From NCBI GenBank assembly GCA_910587405.1, contig CAJUKS010000001.1, forward strand, positions 186,001 through 250,000: a DNA stretch of 64,000 nt. The letters are read 5' to 3'. Positions within the stretch are counted from its first letter, which is position 1, and each line of letters starts with the position of its first letter. Below the pieces are notes generated by a model. That model saw only the letters and a list, made by a program, of their open reading frames with translations, was not told the origin of the DNA and did not search any database. The translations under genes were made by a program, and so were the position numbers. This document shows, piece by piece, positions 45,001 through 53,652 of this stretch. The stretch comes from an uncultured Alphaproteobacteria bacterium. GTDB lineage: Bacteria; Pseudomonadota; Alphaproteobacteria; RF32; CAG-239.

Positions 45001-48000
45001 GAGTTGTTTGTTGCTGGAAGGCAATTACAAAACTTATGTGAACGGGATTACGCTGGTTTATGATGGCACAAGCGGGGTATGGCGGGCCGATGCCGCCGCC
45101 TGCGTGTCCTCGCTGGCGTCTTTGTACGGGGAAAATGCGGCGCAATGCCGACTTGTGATCGGCGAGTTGTCGGCGGCGCTGCGTTATTTTGACAATTACG
45201 CTCAGATCGTCACCGCCTTCAAACAGGCAGCGGAAGCGGCGCATGAGGCCGGTTTGGACGAAGATCTGGGGGCTTATTTCGGTTATAACGTCAACGGTAC
45301 CGCCGGTAATGACGTGATTTACGGTACCGAGGCCGAAGAAAACCTCAACGGTCACGGCGGCAACGACCGTATTTATGCCGGCGGCGGCAATGACAGTGTG
45401 CGCGGCGGCGACGGTGACGACCATCTGTACGGCGAGGCCGGAGACGACGTTTTGCTGGGCGAGAGCGGCAATGACTATTTGTTCGGCGGTGACGGCAATG
45501 ACCGGCTGGAAGGCGGCGCGGGAAACGATTTTCTCTGCGGCGGCAACGGTGCCGATACCTATGCGTTTGAAAAAGGTTTTGGTCAGGATACAATCGATAA
45601 CCTTGACAACGACGCCGCCGGGGCAGCGCCGGACGTGATTGTGTTCGGCGAAGGGATTGAACCGGGGCAGGTGACGTTGTCGCGGCAGGGGTTTGACCTG
45701 ATTGTAACCGTAAATTACAGTGACGGCAGCGCTCAAGATTCGGTGCGGGTACTCAGTTATTTTGACCGCCAGGGAACGACGTCGAGCGTGATTGACGAGA
45801 TCCGCTTTGCCGACGGCAGCAGTTGGGATTATGAATATGTTATCAATCACTGGAACAGCGTGCCGGGTGCAGACGGCGGCAAAACCGTCGAAGGCGATGA
45901 AAACAACAATAATCTGAACGGAACCGACTATAACGATATTCTGCTTGGTTTGGACGGAGACGACAGTATCAGTGCCTGGGCCGGAAACGACTGGATTGAG
46001 GGCGGTCGCGGCAACGATACGTTGTATGGCGGGCGTGGCGACGACACTTATTTTTGGCGTTTGGGCGACGGTCTCGATACCATTATCGACAGCGACAATC
46101 AGGATACGGTCGTTTTCGGTGCCGGGGTGTATGCCAACCGGCTCAAGTTTCGTTGTATCAATAACGATGATCTGAAGATTATGGTTAACGGAAACGAAAA
46201 TGAGGGGATTATCCTTAAGGATTTCTTTTATCACGAGAACTATCGCAACAAAACGCTGCAATTTGACAACGGCAGCCGGATGCGCCTGTCGGACAAAGGG
46301 TTTGAACTTTTTCAGACCGATGCGGCGGAAGTGATTTACAGCGGCGGTTTTGCCGATATTATCCATGCCGGCGGCGGTGACGATACCGTCTATGCCGGAC
46401 ACGGCGACGACGTGATTATCGGCGGCAAAGGCAACGATAATTTGAACGGTGACGAAGGCGACGATACTTATGTGTGGAGCCGCGGCGACGGCTTTGACAC
46501 CGTTTATGACACGGCCGGCAATGACAGCATTCGTTTCGGTGCCGGAATTTGCTTTGAGGATTTGAAGTTTGCCTATGACAAAGGAGATTTGCTGATCACG
46601 CTGTTTGACGATCCTGCTCAGGGAATGCGGATAAAGAGCTTTTTTGACAATCGCAATATTTACAAGATCGAAAAATTGCAGTTTGCCGACGGCAGCAGCT
46701 TCAATCTGGCCGAAAGCGGGTTGACGCTTCGACAGTCCGATGCGGCCGAGCAAAGTCAGGGAACCGCCTATGATGATATTATTTACGGAAACGGCGGCAG
46801 TGATACCATTCATGCCAAGGGCGGCAACGACATTATCATCGGCGGCAAAGGCGATGACATTTTGCACGGTGACGATCCTTATGACGGTGAACCGGGCAAT
46901 GATACTTATATCTGGAATCTCGGCGACGGTTTTGACGAATTGCATGACGAACGCGGCAGCAATATTATCCGTTTCGGCGCCGGCATTGCCTTGAGCGATC
47001 TGACTTTTCGTTACAGCGGAACCGATTTCGGGCTGGATATTTATGTTAACGGCGACCGTACTCAGGGAATGCGACTGGTTAACTATTACTATAATAACAA
47101 AGGGATTCATTATACGCTGCAGTTTGCCGACGGGACAACGAAGAATTTGGCCGCAAGCGGGTTGGTGCTTCATCAGTCTGATATCGGCGGTTCGTGCAGC
47201 GGCCGCGGCTATGATGACGTGATTTACGGCGGCAGCGGCGATGATACGATTTACGGGTATGCCGGCAACGACACTCTTATCGGCGGCAAGGGCAACGACC
47301 GGTTGGAAGGCGGCGAAGGCAGCGATACTTATATTTGGAACCTCGGCGATGGCTTTGACGTGATTGACGACGGGTATTCGGAAACGGACACAATCCGTTT
47401 CGGCGCCGGTATCAGCCTCACTCAGCTTGCGTTTGAACGGGATAATCATCACTTGTACGTTTATGTCAACGGCGACCGTACTCAGGGGATGAAAATTGTC
47501 GATTGTTTTTACGGCAATGCCTGCAAATTCAGGTTGGAATTTGCCGACGGAACCGTGTTTGTGCCCGGTGCGCAGGGAATGACGCTCACGCAGTCGGATA
47601 AGAACGACAATGTCAGCGGTACAGCTTTTGATGACGTTATTTACGGAAACGGCGGCGATGACACCATTCACGGCGGAGACGGCAACGACGTTCTGTACGG
47701 CGGAACCGGTTGCGATGTTTTGGACGGCGGTTTGGGCCATGACGTGTATGTTTGGAACCTCGGCGACGGCTTTGACGAAATCCGCGACGACGGCGAAAAT
47801 ACGGTCAGGTTCGGCGCCGGAATTGCTTTTGAGGATTTAAGCTATGTTCGCAGCGGTACCGACTTGCTGGTGTATGTTAAAGGAGATTACGGGCAGGGAC
47901 TGAAGTTCTACGATTACTTTTACGGCAACCGGCCGGTTTATCAACTGGAATTTGCCGACGGCAGCAGTCGGGTGATGGAGGTCGATCAGATAACTCAGGA

Positions 48001-49381
48001 TCCGAACGGCGTGCCGCAGACGATTTACGGTACCGACGGCGATGACGTTCTGACCGGCGGCAACGGAGCGGATGTGATCGAAAGCGGAGACGGAAATAAC
48101 ACGATTTGCGGCGGTCGCGGGAATGATATTATCAAAGGCGGCAACGGGAACGATATTTATGTTTGGAATCTCGGTGACGGTTTTGACGAAATCCGACAGA
48201 GCAACGGCAATGACACGATTCAGTTCGGCGACGGCATCGGCTGGGATGACCTGCGGTTTCGGCAGGAAGTGTACGATTTGGTGATTTGGGTTAACAATGA
48301 CCTTTCTCAAGGCATGCGGATTAAGAACTTTTTTTCCTATAACCGTAACTGTTCCACCGTGCAGTTTGTGGCGTTTGCCGACGGGACACGGCGGGATATC
48401 CGCAACAGCGGTTTGACTTTGCATCAGTTCAGCACCGGTATGGCCGTAGAGGGAACCGCTTATGACGATGTGATTTTCGGCGGTGACGGAAATGATGAAC
48501 TGGAAGGTAATGACGGCAACGATATTTTATGCGGCGGCAAGGGCAACGACCGGTTGGAAGGCGGCGAAGGCGACGACATTTATCTTTATAACCGCGGTGA
48601 CGGTTTGGATGTGATAACGGACGGTTTGGGCAATGATTGTATCCGCTTTGGGGACGGTATTGCTTTTGATAACCTGAAATTTATGAACGATAACGGCAGC
48701 TTGCGGATTTTTATCGATGATGATCGTCAACAGGGGGTTGTGATTTCCGATTATTTCAAATACGACAATTATCGGCATAAAGTTTTGGAATTTGCCGACG
48801 GCAGCCGGTTTGATCCGGGAAGTTCGGGCCTGACTTTGCATCAGTTAAACGGCGACGAAACCATACAGGGAACCGCCTGTGACGATATAATCTTCGGCGG
48901 AGACGGCAACGATCGGATTATGGCCGGCAACGGAAATGATATTCTGCACGGCGGTTTGGGCCATGATTATCTTGAAGGCGGCGAAGGTGATGACGTTTAT
49001 ACTTATAATCTGGGTGACGGACTGGATACGATTTATGATACCGGCGGTCATGACACCTTGATGTTCGGCGCCGGAATTTCGCCGGAGCGGCTGTCGGTCG
49101 TTTCAGAAAACAATTGCCTGAAAATTCTGATCGACGGGGATGAAGGGCAAGGCGTTGTGATTCAAAATCCCAACAGCAGCGGCCGGATTGAAGAAATCGT
49201 TTTTGCCGATGACAATGTGAGTATCAACGGGGCGCAACAGCTGATTCAGGCATTGAATGTTTTCAGTGCGGAAAGTTTGCAGGGACAGGAAATGATCACC
49301 GTCCATACGGTGTCGGGCTGGAACGAAACGGCTAATTTGACCTGCTGTGCCGGCGACAATCTGCTGAAAAAAGCCGGGTAG
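42038..49381 (+). CDS. giant RTX calcium-binding secreted protein
   Basis: 2447 residues. Order: a unique N-terminus (about 1-200) with an NCNSAT motif (C112); a first block of GGxGxD-type repeats (about 225-490); an acidic Pro-rich linker (about 548-668); an FrpC-like module with EF-hand-like DLDGDGE, DINGNGQ and DRNSNGK loops (about 675-888); a helical region (to 1085); then nine modules of ~130 residues, each with RTX repeats, a D.YxWNLGDGFD motif, an IRFGAGI strand and an FADGS-type motif. The C-terminal ~60 residues should hold the secretion signal. No signal peptide, as expected for type I export by the exporter at 36-39 kb. Function (adhesin or toxin) is not shown. Base use is AT-rich up to about 43.1 kb and GC-rich afterwards. 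Confidence 0.9.
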   Translation: MSKFTLSTFANDVTESLGFKHTGYILREFDENGTLINSFIIELIPDNEVSSSGSEISYVHFNISQETPTAAIGNTLAEDDEAVIAFHKIRLEATFLNMFTKNIWYVPTARNCNSATAYFSKYLPGKDVFAGLPEAYYLGRDYAFDNDYGLTGILGGNIIQSVASVMERVYKVLDNDFDYVTADLHLDMKSDGACLIITDSNKNYIFDDANNCSFINDDKDSIIYLGGGHNVLNAGNGNNIIYGGSDIDSIIAGDGKNIIYGNNGYNYIRTGNNNDVIYGGNDFDDVYGGSGDNTVYLGAGSDKYTGGDGVDIVDGGAVARIVTDSKDTSYIYTFSQDLSTDRNEIHLEGGDDQYTGGNGVDIVYTGWGNDEVHTGMGDDIVYTDDNCRATDKNKVWLGGGSDEFHGGDGNDIVDGGSGLNEDKDSDINTIHLGNGKNKYTGSRGVDIVYGGNERDVIHTGEGNDVIHGGEGSDILCGGGGENIIYCGSDRQTDWIMTGTAGAVDKVYNYTQYDVISCTGGYSHVEDVGNDRILYGRNGNKIILIGAAKDDDKDDGDDNPGGSSGGSYSSGRMPLIYEPSGRVLRWRGDKYEDSGVKWPPYEEQPDEKVIDNLPLIPDDGMPPEYPKEEDLPFDPENPQDPSEGGEVKIPWDELLKGQIEALLKLIESLFGVAEETRSPLVIDLDGDGEIETTSARAGVYFDHDGNGFRENSGWVGQDDGLLVRDINGNGQIDDGSELFGNHTLLSNGEKAANGFEALKDLDSNGDGVFNASDEAWNQIMIWQDRNSNGKVDSGELLTLESAGIAGIDLDYTHQEVVDANGNAHKQSGTVIKSDGTTGSIADVWFDTNPEATIDDLQTEIPEAVLALPNISGSGNVHNLHTAMALDESGILKNLVLQYIGATDAVTRDSLLDEIIYRWAGVYEMDPEGRNPSRFYGNVLGDCRKLEALEEFLGREYLGVWCTGERDRNPHCHAAPYLLQAYDKLQDYVKSCLLLEGNYKTYVNGITLVYDGTSGVWRADAAACVSSLASLYGENAAQCRLVIGELSAALRYFDNYAQIVTAFKQAAEAAHEAGLDEDLGAYFGYNVNGTAGNDVIYGTEAEENLNGHGGNDRIYAGGGNDSVRGGDGDDHLYGEAGDDVLLGESGNDYLFGGDGNDRLEGGAGNDFLCGGNGADTYAFEKGFGQDTIDNLDNDAAGAAPDVIVFGEGIEPGQVTLSRQGFDLIVTVNYSDGSAQDSVRVLSYFDRQGTTSSVIDEIRFADGSSWDYEYVINHWNSVPGADGGKTVEGDENNNNLNGTDYNDILLGLDGDDSISAWAGNDWIEGGRGNDTLYGGRGDDTYFWRLGDGLDTIIDSDNQDTVVFGAGVYANRLKFRCINNDDLKIMVNGNENEGIILKDFFYHENYRNKTLQFDNGSRMRLSDKGFELFQTDAAEVIYSGGFADIIHAGGGDDTVYAGHGDDVIIGGKGNDNLNGDEGDDTYVWSRGDGFDTVYDTAGNDSIRFGAGICFEDLKFAYDKGDLLITLFDDPAQGMRIKSFFDNRNIYKIEKLQFADGSSFNLAESGLTLRQSDAAEQSQGTAYDDIIYGNGGSDTIHAKGGNDIIIGGKGDDILHGDDPYDGEPGNDTYIWNLGDGFDELHDERGSNIIRFGAGIALSDLTFRYSGTDFGLDIYVNGDRTQGMRLVNYYYNNKGIHYTLQFADGTTKNLAASGLVLHQSDIGGSCSGRGYDDVIYGGSGDDTIYGYAGNDTLIGGKGNDRLEGGEGSDTYIWNLGDGFDVIDDGYSETDTIRFGAGISLTQLAFERDNHHLYVYVNGDRTQGMKIVDCFYGNACKFRLEFADGTVFVPGAQGMTLTQSDKNDNVSGTAFDDVIYGNGGDDTIHGGDGNDVLYGGTGCDVLDGGLGHDVYVWNLGDGFDEIRDDGENTVRFGAGIAFEDLSYVRSGTDLLVYVKGDYGQGLKFYDYFYGNRPVYQLEFADGSSRVMEVDQITQDPNGVPQTIYGTDGDDVLTGGNGADVIESGDGNNTICGGRGNDIIKGGNGNDIYVWNLGDGFDEIRQSNGNDTIQFGDGIGWDDLRFRQEVYDLVIWVNNDLSQGMRIKNFFSYNRNCSTVQFVAFADGTRRDIRNSGLTLHQFSTGMAVEGTAYDDVIFGGDGNDELEGNDGNDILCGGKGNDRLEGGEGDDIYLYNRGDGLDVITDGLGNDCIRFGDGIAFDNLKFMNDNGSLRIFIDDDRQQGVVISDYFKYDNYRHKVLEFADGSRFDPGSSGLTLHQLNGDETIQGTACDDIIFGGDGNDRIMAGNGNDILHGGLGHDYLEGGEGDDVYTYNLGDGLDTIYDTGGHDTLMFGAGISPERLSVVSENNCLKILIDGDEGQGVVIQNPNSSGRIEEIVFADDNVSINGAQQLIQALNVFSAESLQGQEMITVHTVSGWNETANLTCCAGDNLLKKAG
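44353..44690 (+). repeat. 338-bp exact direct repeat, copy inside the RTX gene
   Basis: Encodes residues 773-884 of the RTX protein, in the FrpC-like calcium module. Copy at 40164-40501 is in the same frame relative to its own gene, 4189 bp upstream, so a crossover would give an in-frame fusion. Confidence 0.93.
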
Positions 49382-49487
49382 GCAAGGAGTACCGAAATTG
49401 TATCGATATAATATCAATAAAAATGATATTATATTATTGACAATCGTTAAAAAATATGCAATTTACATACAGAAAACGATTGTTGAT

Positions 49488-49564
49488 GCGCTCTTAGCTC
49501 AGCAGGATAGAGCAACAGCCTTCTAAGCTGTGGGTCAGAGGTTCGAATCCTCTAGAGCGCGCCA
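49488..49564 (+). tRNA. tRNA-Arg (anticodon TCT)
   Basis: 77-base cloverleaf with acceptor stem GCGCTCT/AGAGCGC, anticodon stem ACAGC/GCTGT around CTTCTAA (anticodon TCT), T-loop GGTTCGAATCC and encoded CCA. It reads AGA codons, which are more used by the AT-rich genes next to it. Confidence 0.95.
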
Positions 49565-49574
49565 GTTTATCAAG

Positions 49575-49599
49575 CACCTCTTAACGAGGTGTTTTTTTT
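49575..49599 (+). terminator. terminator of tRNA-Arg
   Basis: Stem CACCTC/GAGGTG with a 5-base loop and eight T residues. Confidence 0.88.
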
Positions 49600-49693
49600 G
49601 TATCAAAAAACTGTGATCAGGCAAGTGATTGATGACAACGTCACGGATTAGAGAAAGCTGATTGACAGCGGATAACATTTAATTTATAAAGAA

Positions 49694-49721
49694 AAAGTCC
49701 GGTGCTGGAACACCGGACTTT
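49694..49721 (-). terminator. rho-independent terminator
   Basis: An 11-bp stem AAAGTCCGGTG/CACCGGACTTT; the longer T-run is on the minus strand. It lies about 115 bp after the minus-strand gene ending at 49837 and could also stop transcription from the left. Confidence 0.8.
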
Positions 49722-49836
49722 GTCCTAATATATGTAAAGCGGAGAGGAAGCAAGTCATTGCTCTCCTTTTGGGACAACCGTTTGTCAGACTGCTTTTGAT
49801 ATGGTGATCGGCGATTATCAGAATATCCGCTTGATA

Positions 49837-50082
49837 TTAATTGTTTTTATCACTGATCATATCTTCCAGTTTTTGTTTGGCGCGGTCCAACTGTTCGGTG
49901 TCGGTCAGATTGCTGCCGGCGCGGTTCATGTAAAAAAGCAGCCGGTGCAACGCCAATGACGGATCGTTGTCGGCGCCGTCAAGCAGGGTTTGGACAATTT
50001 GCGGCGCTTTTTGCGTAAATGTGCTTGCGGGGGTGTGATAAGAAGTATGAACTTCTTCACTCCAGTAATCATTTTTTTCCAT
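49837..50082 (-). CDS. small DUF3175-like protein
   Basis: 81 residues from MEKNDYWSEEV, chosen because GGAG lies 7 bases upstream. The pattern YWSEEV...STFT...ALHRLLFYMNRAGSNL...AKQKLEDM resembles DUF3175, a small cytoplasmic family of unknown function in proteobacteria. It is divergent from the SemiSWEET gene. The assignment is from memory of the pattern and moderate only. Confidence 0.65.
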   Translation of the reverse strand: MEKNDYWSEEVHTSYHTPASTFTQKAPQIVQTLLDGADNDPSLALHRLLFYMNRAGSNLTDTEQLDRAKQKLEDMISDKNN

Positions 50083-50230
50083 CGTTTTTCTCCGTTCCAA
50101 TCATTGCCGTTTTACCAAGATAAGCGGCAAAAACCGCAATTAAAGCCGGACAATGGTTATAAAAGGGTTGCCAATCGTACGAAGACGGGCTATGCTGAGG
50201 TCACTAAACGATCAATCGGAGAAAGCCGTT

Positions 50231-50497
50231 ATGAATATATTAGCCGAAATTGCCGGTTACATTGCCGGAATTTGTATTGCAACCTGTTTTTTGCCCCAGA
50301 CCCTGCAAACGATAAAGACGAAAAACGTCCAAGATTTGTCGTTGTTCAGTTATATTATTTATTGTACCGGCATGATTTGTTGGGCGTTGTACGGCATTTA
50401 TCTGCATTCGGTTCAGATGATTTTGTTCAATCTGATTTCGCTGTATTTTGCCGGAACGATACTGTTTATGATTGTCAAGTATAAGAAGAAATCTTAG
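50231..50497 (+). CDS. SemiSWEET-type sugar transporter
   Basis: 88 residues from MNILAEIAGYIAGI, with GGAG 8 bases upstream; the longer upstream frame is not needed. Three membrane helices with the PQ-loop motif FLPQTLQTIKTKN and the second-helix DLSLFSYIIYCTG. SemiSWEETs form dimers that pass sugars across the inner membrane by facilitated diffusion. Confidence 0.88.
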   Translation: MNILAEIAGYIAGICIATCFLPQTLQTIKTKNVQDLSLFSYIIYCTGMICWALYGIYLHSVQMILFNLISLYFAGTILFMIVKYKKKS

Positions 50498-50518
50498 AAA
50501 TTTTGCGGTCGCCTTAGA

Positions 50519-51685
50519 TTATGCCGTTTTTTCGGTATTTTTTATCGAGCCGATAACGGAAATCAGATAGACAACTCCGGCCAGCATGACAATAACGGCG
50601 CCGGTTTGAGAACCGCTCAGGTCCGAAGCCAGCCCCATCACGGGCGGAAACACCGCACCGCCGAAAATCCCCATGATCATCAGACCTGAAATTTCATTTT
50701 TCTTTTCGGGCAGATGCAGGATCGCCTGAGAAAACATAATCGGAAACAAGTTGGCGTTGTTAAAGCCGATCAGGGCAATTGAAACGTACAGGGCCGTCCG
50801 TTGTTCAAAAACGATCAAACCAAGCAAGCCGACGCCAAGCAAAATGACGCTGACGGCGTAAAAACGGCGGGTGGAAAAACGGCTGAGAATAAATGCACCG
50901 GCCAGGCTTCCGGCGGTACGAAACAGAAAATAGGCGCTGGTTGCATAAGCGGCGTTTGCCAAAGGCAGGTTCAGCTTATCCATAATGACCCGCGGCAGCG
51001 AAAGGTTAACGCCGACGTCAATGCCGACATGGCAGACAATTCCGATAAAGCAAAACAAAACCGTGGCATCGCCGAGCAGGGCAAAACATTCTCTGAAAGT
51101 AAATGCGCGGCCGGTTATTTCTTCTTCTCTGATTTTTTCTGCTGCCAGAGAGACCGTCGCAATAATGCCTTCAATCAGAAAAACGGCAAACAAGAGCCGC
51201 CAATTGCCGTTATGAACGGCAAACCAACCGGCAATCATCGGGGCCGAAAGGGCTGCAACGGCTTTGACAAACTGGCCGAAGGTAAGGGCAGCGGAGAGTT
51301 GTTGGGGGCTGACAATGTTTGACAACAACGGGTTGAGTGATACCTGCATCATCGCATTGCCGATGCCGAGCAGAGAAAAAGTGAGCAGCATCAGAGGCAG
51401 ATTATAGTCGGTTAACGGCAAAATCATTGCTGCCAGCGTCAGAACAAGGCTGATCAGCACGGTTTTGCGGCGCCCGATTTTGTTCATCAGCATTCCGGTT
51501 GGAACCGAGCAGATTAAAAACCAAAAGAAAACCATGGAAGAGAACAGGTTGGCAACGGAATCGGAGAGAGAAAAATCGGCCTTGACATAGTTGGTGGCGA
51601 TGCCGACCAGATCAATAAAGCCCATGGCAAAGAAAGTCAGCATGATCGGAATGAGCTTGAGCAGTATACGGTTTTTAGGACTCAT
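50519..51685 (-). CDS. major facilitator superfamily transporter
   Basis: 388 residues from MSPKNRILLK, preceded by GGGAG. Twelve membrane segments and the MFS loop motif between helices 2 and 3 (GMLMNKIGRRKT). The N-terminal part (FFAMGFIDLVGIATNYVKADF) resembles the FucP-like sugar symporters. Substrate unknown; together with the neighbouring SemiSWEET it suggests sugar uptake. Confidence 0.83.
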   Translation of the reverse strand: MSPKNRILLKLIPIMLTFFAMGFIDLVGIATNYVKADFSLSDSVANLFSSMVFFWFLICSVPTGMLMNKIGRRKTVLISLVLTLAAMILPLTDYNLPLMLLTFSLLGIGNAMMQVSLNPLLSNIVSPQQLSAALTFGQFVKAVAALSAPMIAGWFAVHNGNWRLLFAVFLIEGIIATVSLAAEKIREEEITGRAFTFRECFALLGDATVLFCFIGIVCHVGIDVGVNLSLPRVIMDKLNLPLANAAYATSAYFLFRTAGSLAGAFILSRFSTRRFYAVSVILLGVGLLGLIVFEQRTALYVSIALIGFNNANLFPIMFSQAILHLPEKKNEISGLMIMGIFGGAVFPPVMGLASDLSGSQTGAVIVMLAGVVYLISVIGSIKNTEKTA

Positions 51686-51772
51686 TTGTGTGTTCTCCCG
51701 TCTCTGATAGATGTTGAAGCTGTACGGATAACGATGCAACTTTCTTATGATATATTCCGTATTTGCAAATAA

Positions 51773-52780
51773 TCAATTGTTGCGGATGCCGATACGATAT
51801 TCTTTGAATTTGGGTTGATCGGCAATCAGGGCGGCATAGGGAGAATCTAATTCGGAAACGCGCTGCGGTTTTGGCGATGCCGTTATAACCAGAGGATCGA
51901 CGGTGCGGTTTTTGCAAAAGATACGGTCCAGGCACGGTTCGGCATTGTCGCAAAAATATTCGGGCGGATTTTGCAGCATTTGATAATAACCGGCCAGTTC
52001 CTTGTCCTGAAGACCGGAGGCTTCGATTGTTTGGATGATTTCCGCATCACCGCGGTTGTAAAAGTCTTCCAGTTTGAGAAGAGAGATATCGATGGCGCGG
52101 CGAAACATCAGGGCAGAAACGCAAAACTGGACCGCGGAGGCAAAACCCGACCACATGTTATGGTTGAGATGATAAAAAAGACGGCTGAATTTTATTGCTG
52201 CGTTCAGATTGTCAAATACGAAAGAACCGTTATGTATAACCAGCCGGCCGAGGATAACGTCTTTATCTTCCAACGTCAGATCACCGCTTAAAACACCGGC
52301 CCGCAAGCAATAGTCGATGCGGTCGGCACAGATGTCGGGCAGTTGGTTTTCCTTAAGCGGAAAACGGCTTTCGTCCAATATACGGTCAAGGTTGAAGCCG
52401 TGACGGGTAATGATTGCGGCCAGTGAAGAACGACGTACAAAGTTGTCGTGCAAGCGGTCTTGACAATTCTGTGTTTTTTCGCCTTCGGCTTCGCGGAGAA
52501 TATAATCAATCGTGTGCGAAAAAGCCGAGTGAGAAACATCGTGAATCAAACCGGCTATTTGTTCTTCCAAAGGGGCATTGAAACGACGTAACAGAAGCAT
52601 GACGCCGACCGAATGCCGGTAACGGGTATAATCGCGGTGTCCGGATGCATAAGGAGATCCGGGATAATAGCCGCCCATGCCGATTTGCTGCAGACGCTGC
52701 AATTCCGGCGCCTTGAGCAGTTCAATCAATACCGGTTGGTCAATTTCGGCTTGGCCGTAAAGAATGTCGTTGATAATCAT
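51773..52780 (-). CDS. HD-domain phosphohydrolase
   Basis: 335 residues with the HD metal site spread over RYRHSVGVMLLLRRF, GLIHDVSHSAFSHTID and ICADRIDYCLR, the pattern of dGTPase-like/SAMHD1-like HD proteins. An N-terminal segment (LIELLKAPELQRLQQIGMGG) is also typical of that group. It probably hydrolyses a nucleotide. A GAGGTG site precedes the ATG. Single gene by spacing. Confidence 0.83.
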   Translation of the reverse strand: MIINDILYGQAEIDQPVLIELLKAPELQRLQQIGMGGYYPGSPYASGHRDYTRYRHSVGVMLLLRRFNAPLEEQIAGLIHDVSHSAFSHTIDYILREAEGEKTQNCQDRLHDNFVRRSSLAAIITRHGFNLDRILDESRFPLKENQLPDICADRIDYCLRAGVLSGDLTLEDKDVILGRLVIHNGSFVFDNLNAAIKFSRLFYHLNHNMWSGFASAVQFCVSALMFRRAIDISLLKLEDFYNRGDAEIIQTIEASGLQDKELAGYYQMLQNPPEYFCDNAEPCLDRIFCKNRTVDPLVITASPKPQRVSELDSPYAALIADQPKFKEYRIGIRNN

Positions 52781-52831
52781 GTTTCACCTCTGCGAAGATC
52801 ATCGCATTGAAATTGAAAAATGCAAACGAAA

Positions 52832-52868
52832 AAAGCTGTTTTCCCCCGTGAGGGAGAAAAACAGCTTT
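52832..52868 (-). terminator. rho-independent terminator
   Basis: A long stem AAAGCTGTTTT/AAAACAGCTTT with an inner CCC/GGG stem, 16 bp after the membrane-protein stop at 52884. It works on the minus strand. Confidence 0.85.
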
Positions 52869-52883
52869 AGACGGTGGTTCTTT

Positions 52884-53561
52884 TTATGCAAAAAAGCACA
52901 ACAGAACGCCGATGATTACGCTCAAGTTAGACAGCCCCGCATGGCCGATTACTAACGCGGCGGTAATGAAGTGTACATCTTCGGTCAGTTTTCCCGATGA
53001 TTTTCTGTCGGCTGCAAACCGGAAAACAACTGTCGGCATCAGCATAAACAGGAACATTTCCAATCCGACGACAACCGGAAAAAACAGGTTATCGAACAGA
53101 TACCACATGACGCCGAAAACCGCCGGAGCCGTCAACAGCATGATGATCAGGCAGATTTTGAACGGCATCGGGCGCGAACGAAAGAAGTTGCACAACGAAA
53201 TGATGCCAAACGCAATTGCCGGAGGAACCGTAAACGCCAGAACGGGCGGGCCGATCACCAGGCAGCTGAAAACGCCGAAAGAGACTGCAAAAACCATCAG
53301 GGTCGGAAAATGCCAGCGCCCAAGATTTTTACGTCCGATCAGCAGGATCAGGAAGCTGAACAGGGTTGCAAAACTGCTGAGATCTTTGACGGAGTTGATG
53401 AACTGGTTGTAGAAATCACCCCAGGGTGCGAAAACCGCCATGATAAGAGACGCAGTTGCAAAGACCTTAAACAAAACTGAAGAGATATGCGGCATCAGTT
53501 TGTTCGGATCGATTACATCGGTGTGCGGAACCCGGGCACCGAAAAATAGTTTTTTTGCCAT
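52884..53561 (-). CDS. membrane protein of unknown function
   Basis: 225 residues from MAKKLFFGAR, with about six membrane segments separated by short loops and a soluble start (RVPHTDVIDPNKLMPHIS). The overall look is of a Yip1-like or small permease-type protein, but I do not recognise a family. Single gene with its own terminator; the start is the most plausible of two nearby ATGs. Confidence 0.7.
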   Translation of the reverse strand: MAKKLFFGARVPHTDVIDPNKLMPHISSVLFKVFATASLIMAVFAPWGDFYNQFINSVKDLSSFATLFSFLILLIGRKNLGRWHFPTLMVFAVSFGVFSCLVIGPPVLAFTVPPAIAFGIISLCNFFRSRPMPFKICLIIMLLTAPAVFGVMWYLFDNLFFPVVVGLEMFLFMLMPTVVFRFAADRKSSGKLTEDVHFITAALVIGHAGLSNLSVIIGVLLCFFA

Positions 53562-53652
53562 ATTCTTAAGATTAATAATTATCAATTAAACTTATTATAA
53601 GAAATTTAGACAAAAAGTCAAGTCAATTTACATTTTTGCAAAAACGGTGCTG

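Noticed and set aside
44267..47740. A 1157-codon open frame antisense to the RTX gene
   Set aside because: It results from the repetitive, GC-rich codon pattern of the RTX repeats; it has no domains and mirrors the repeats.
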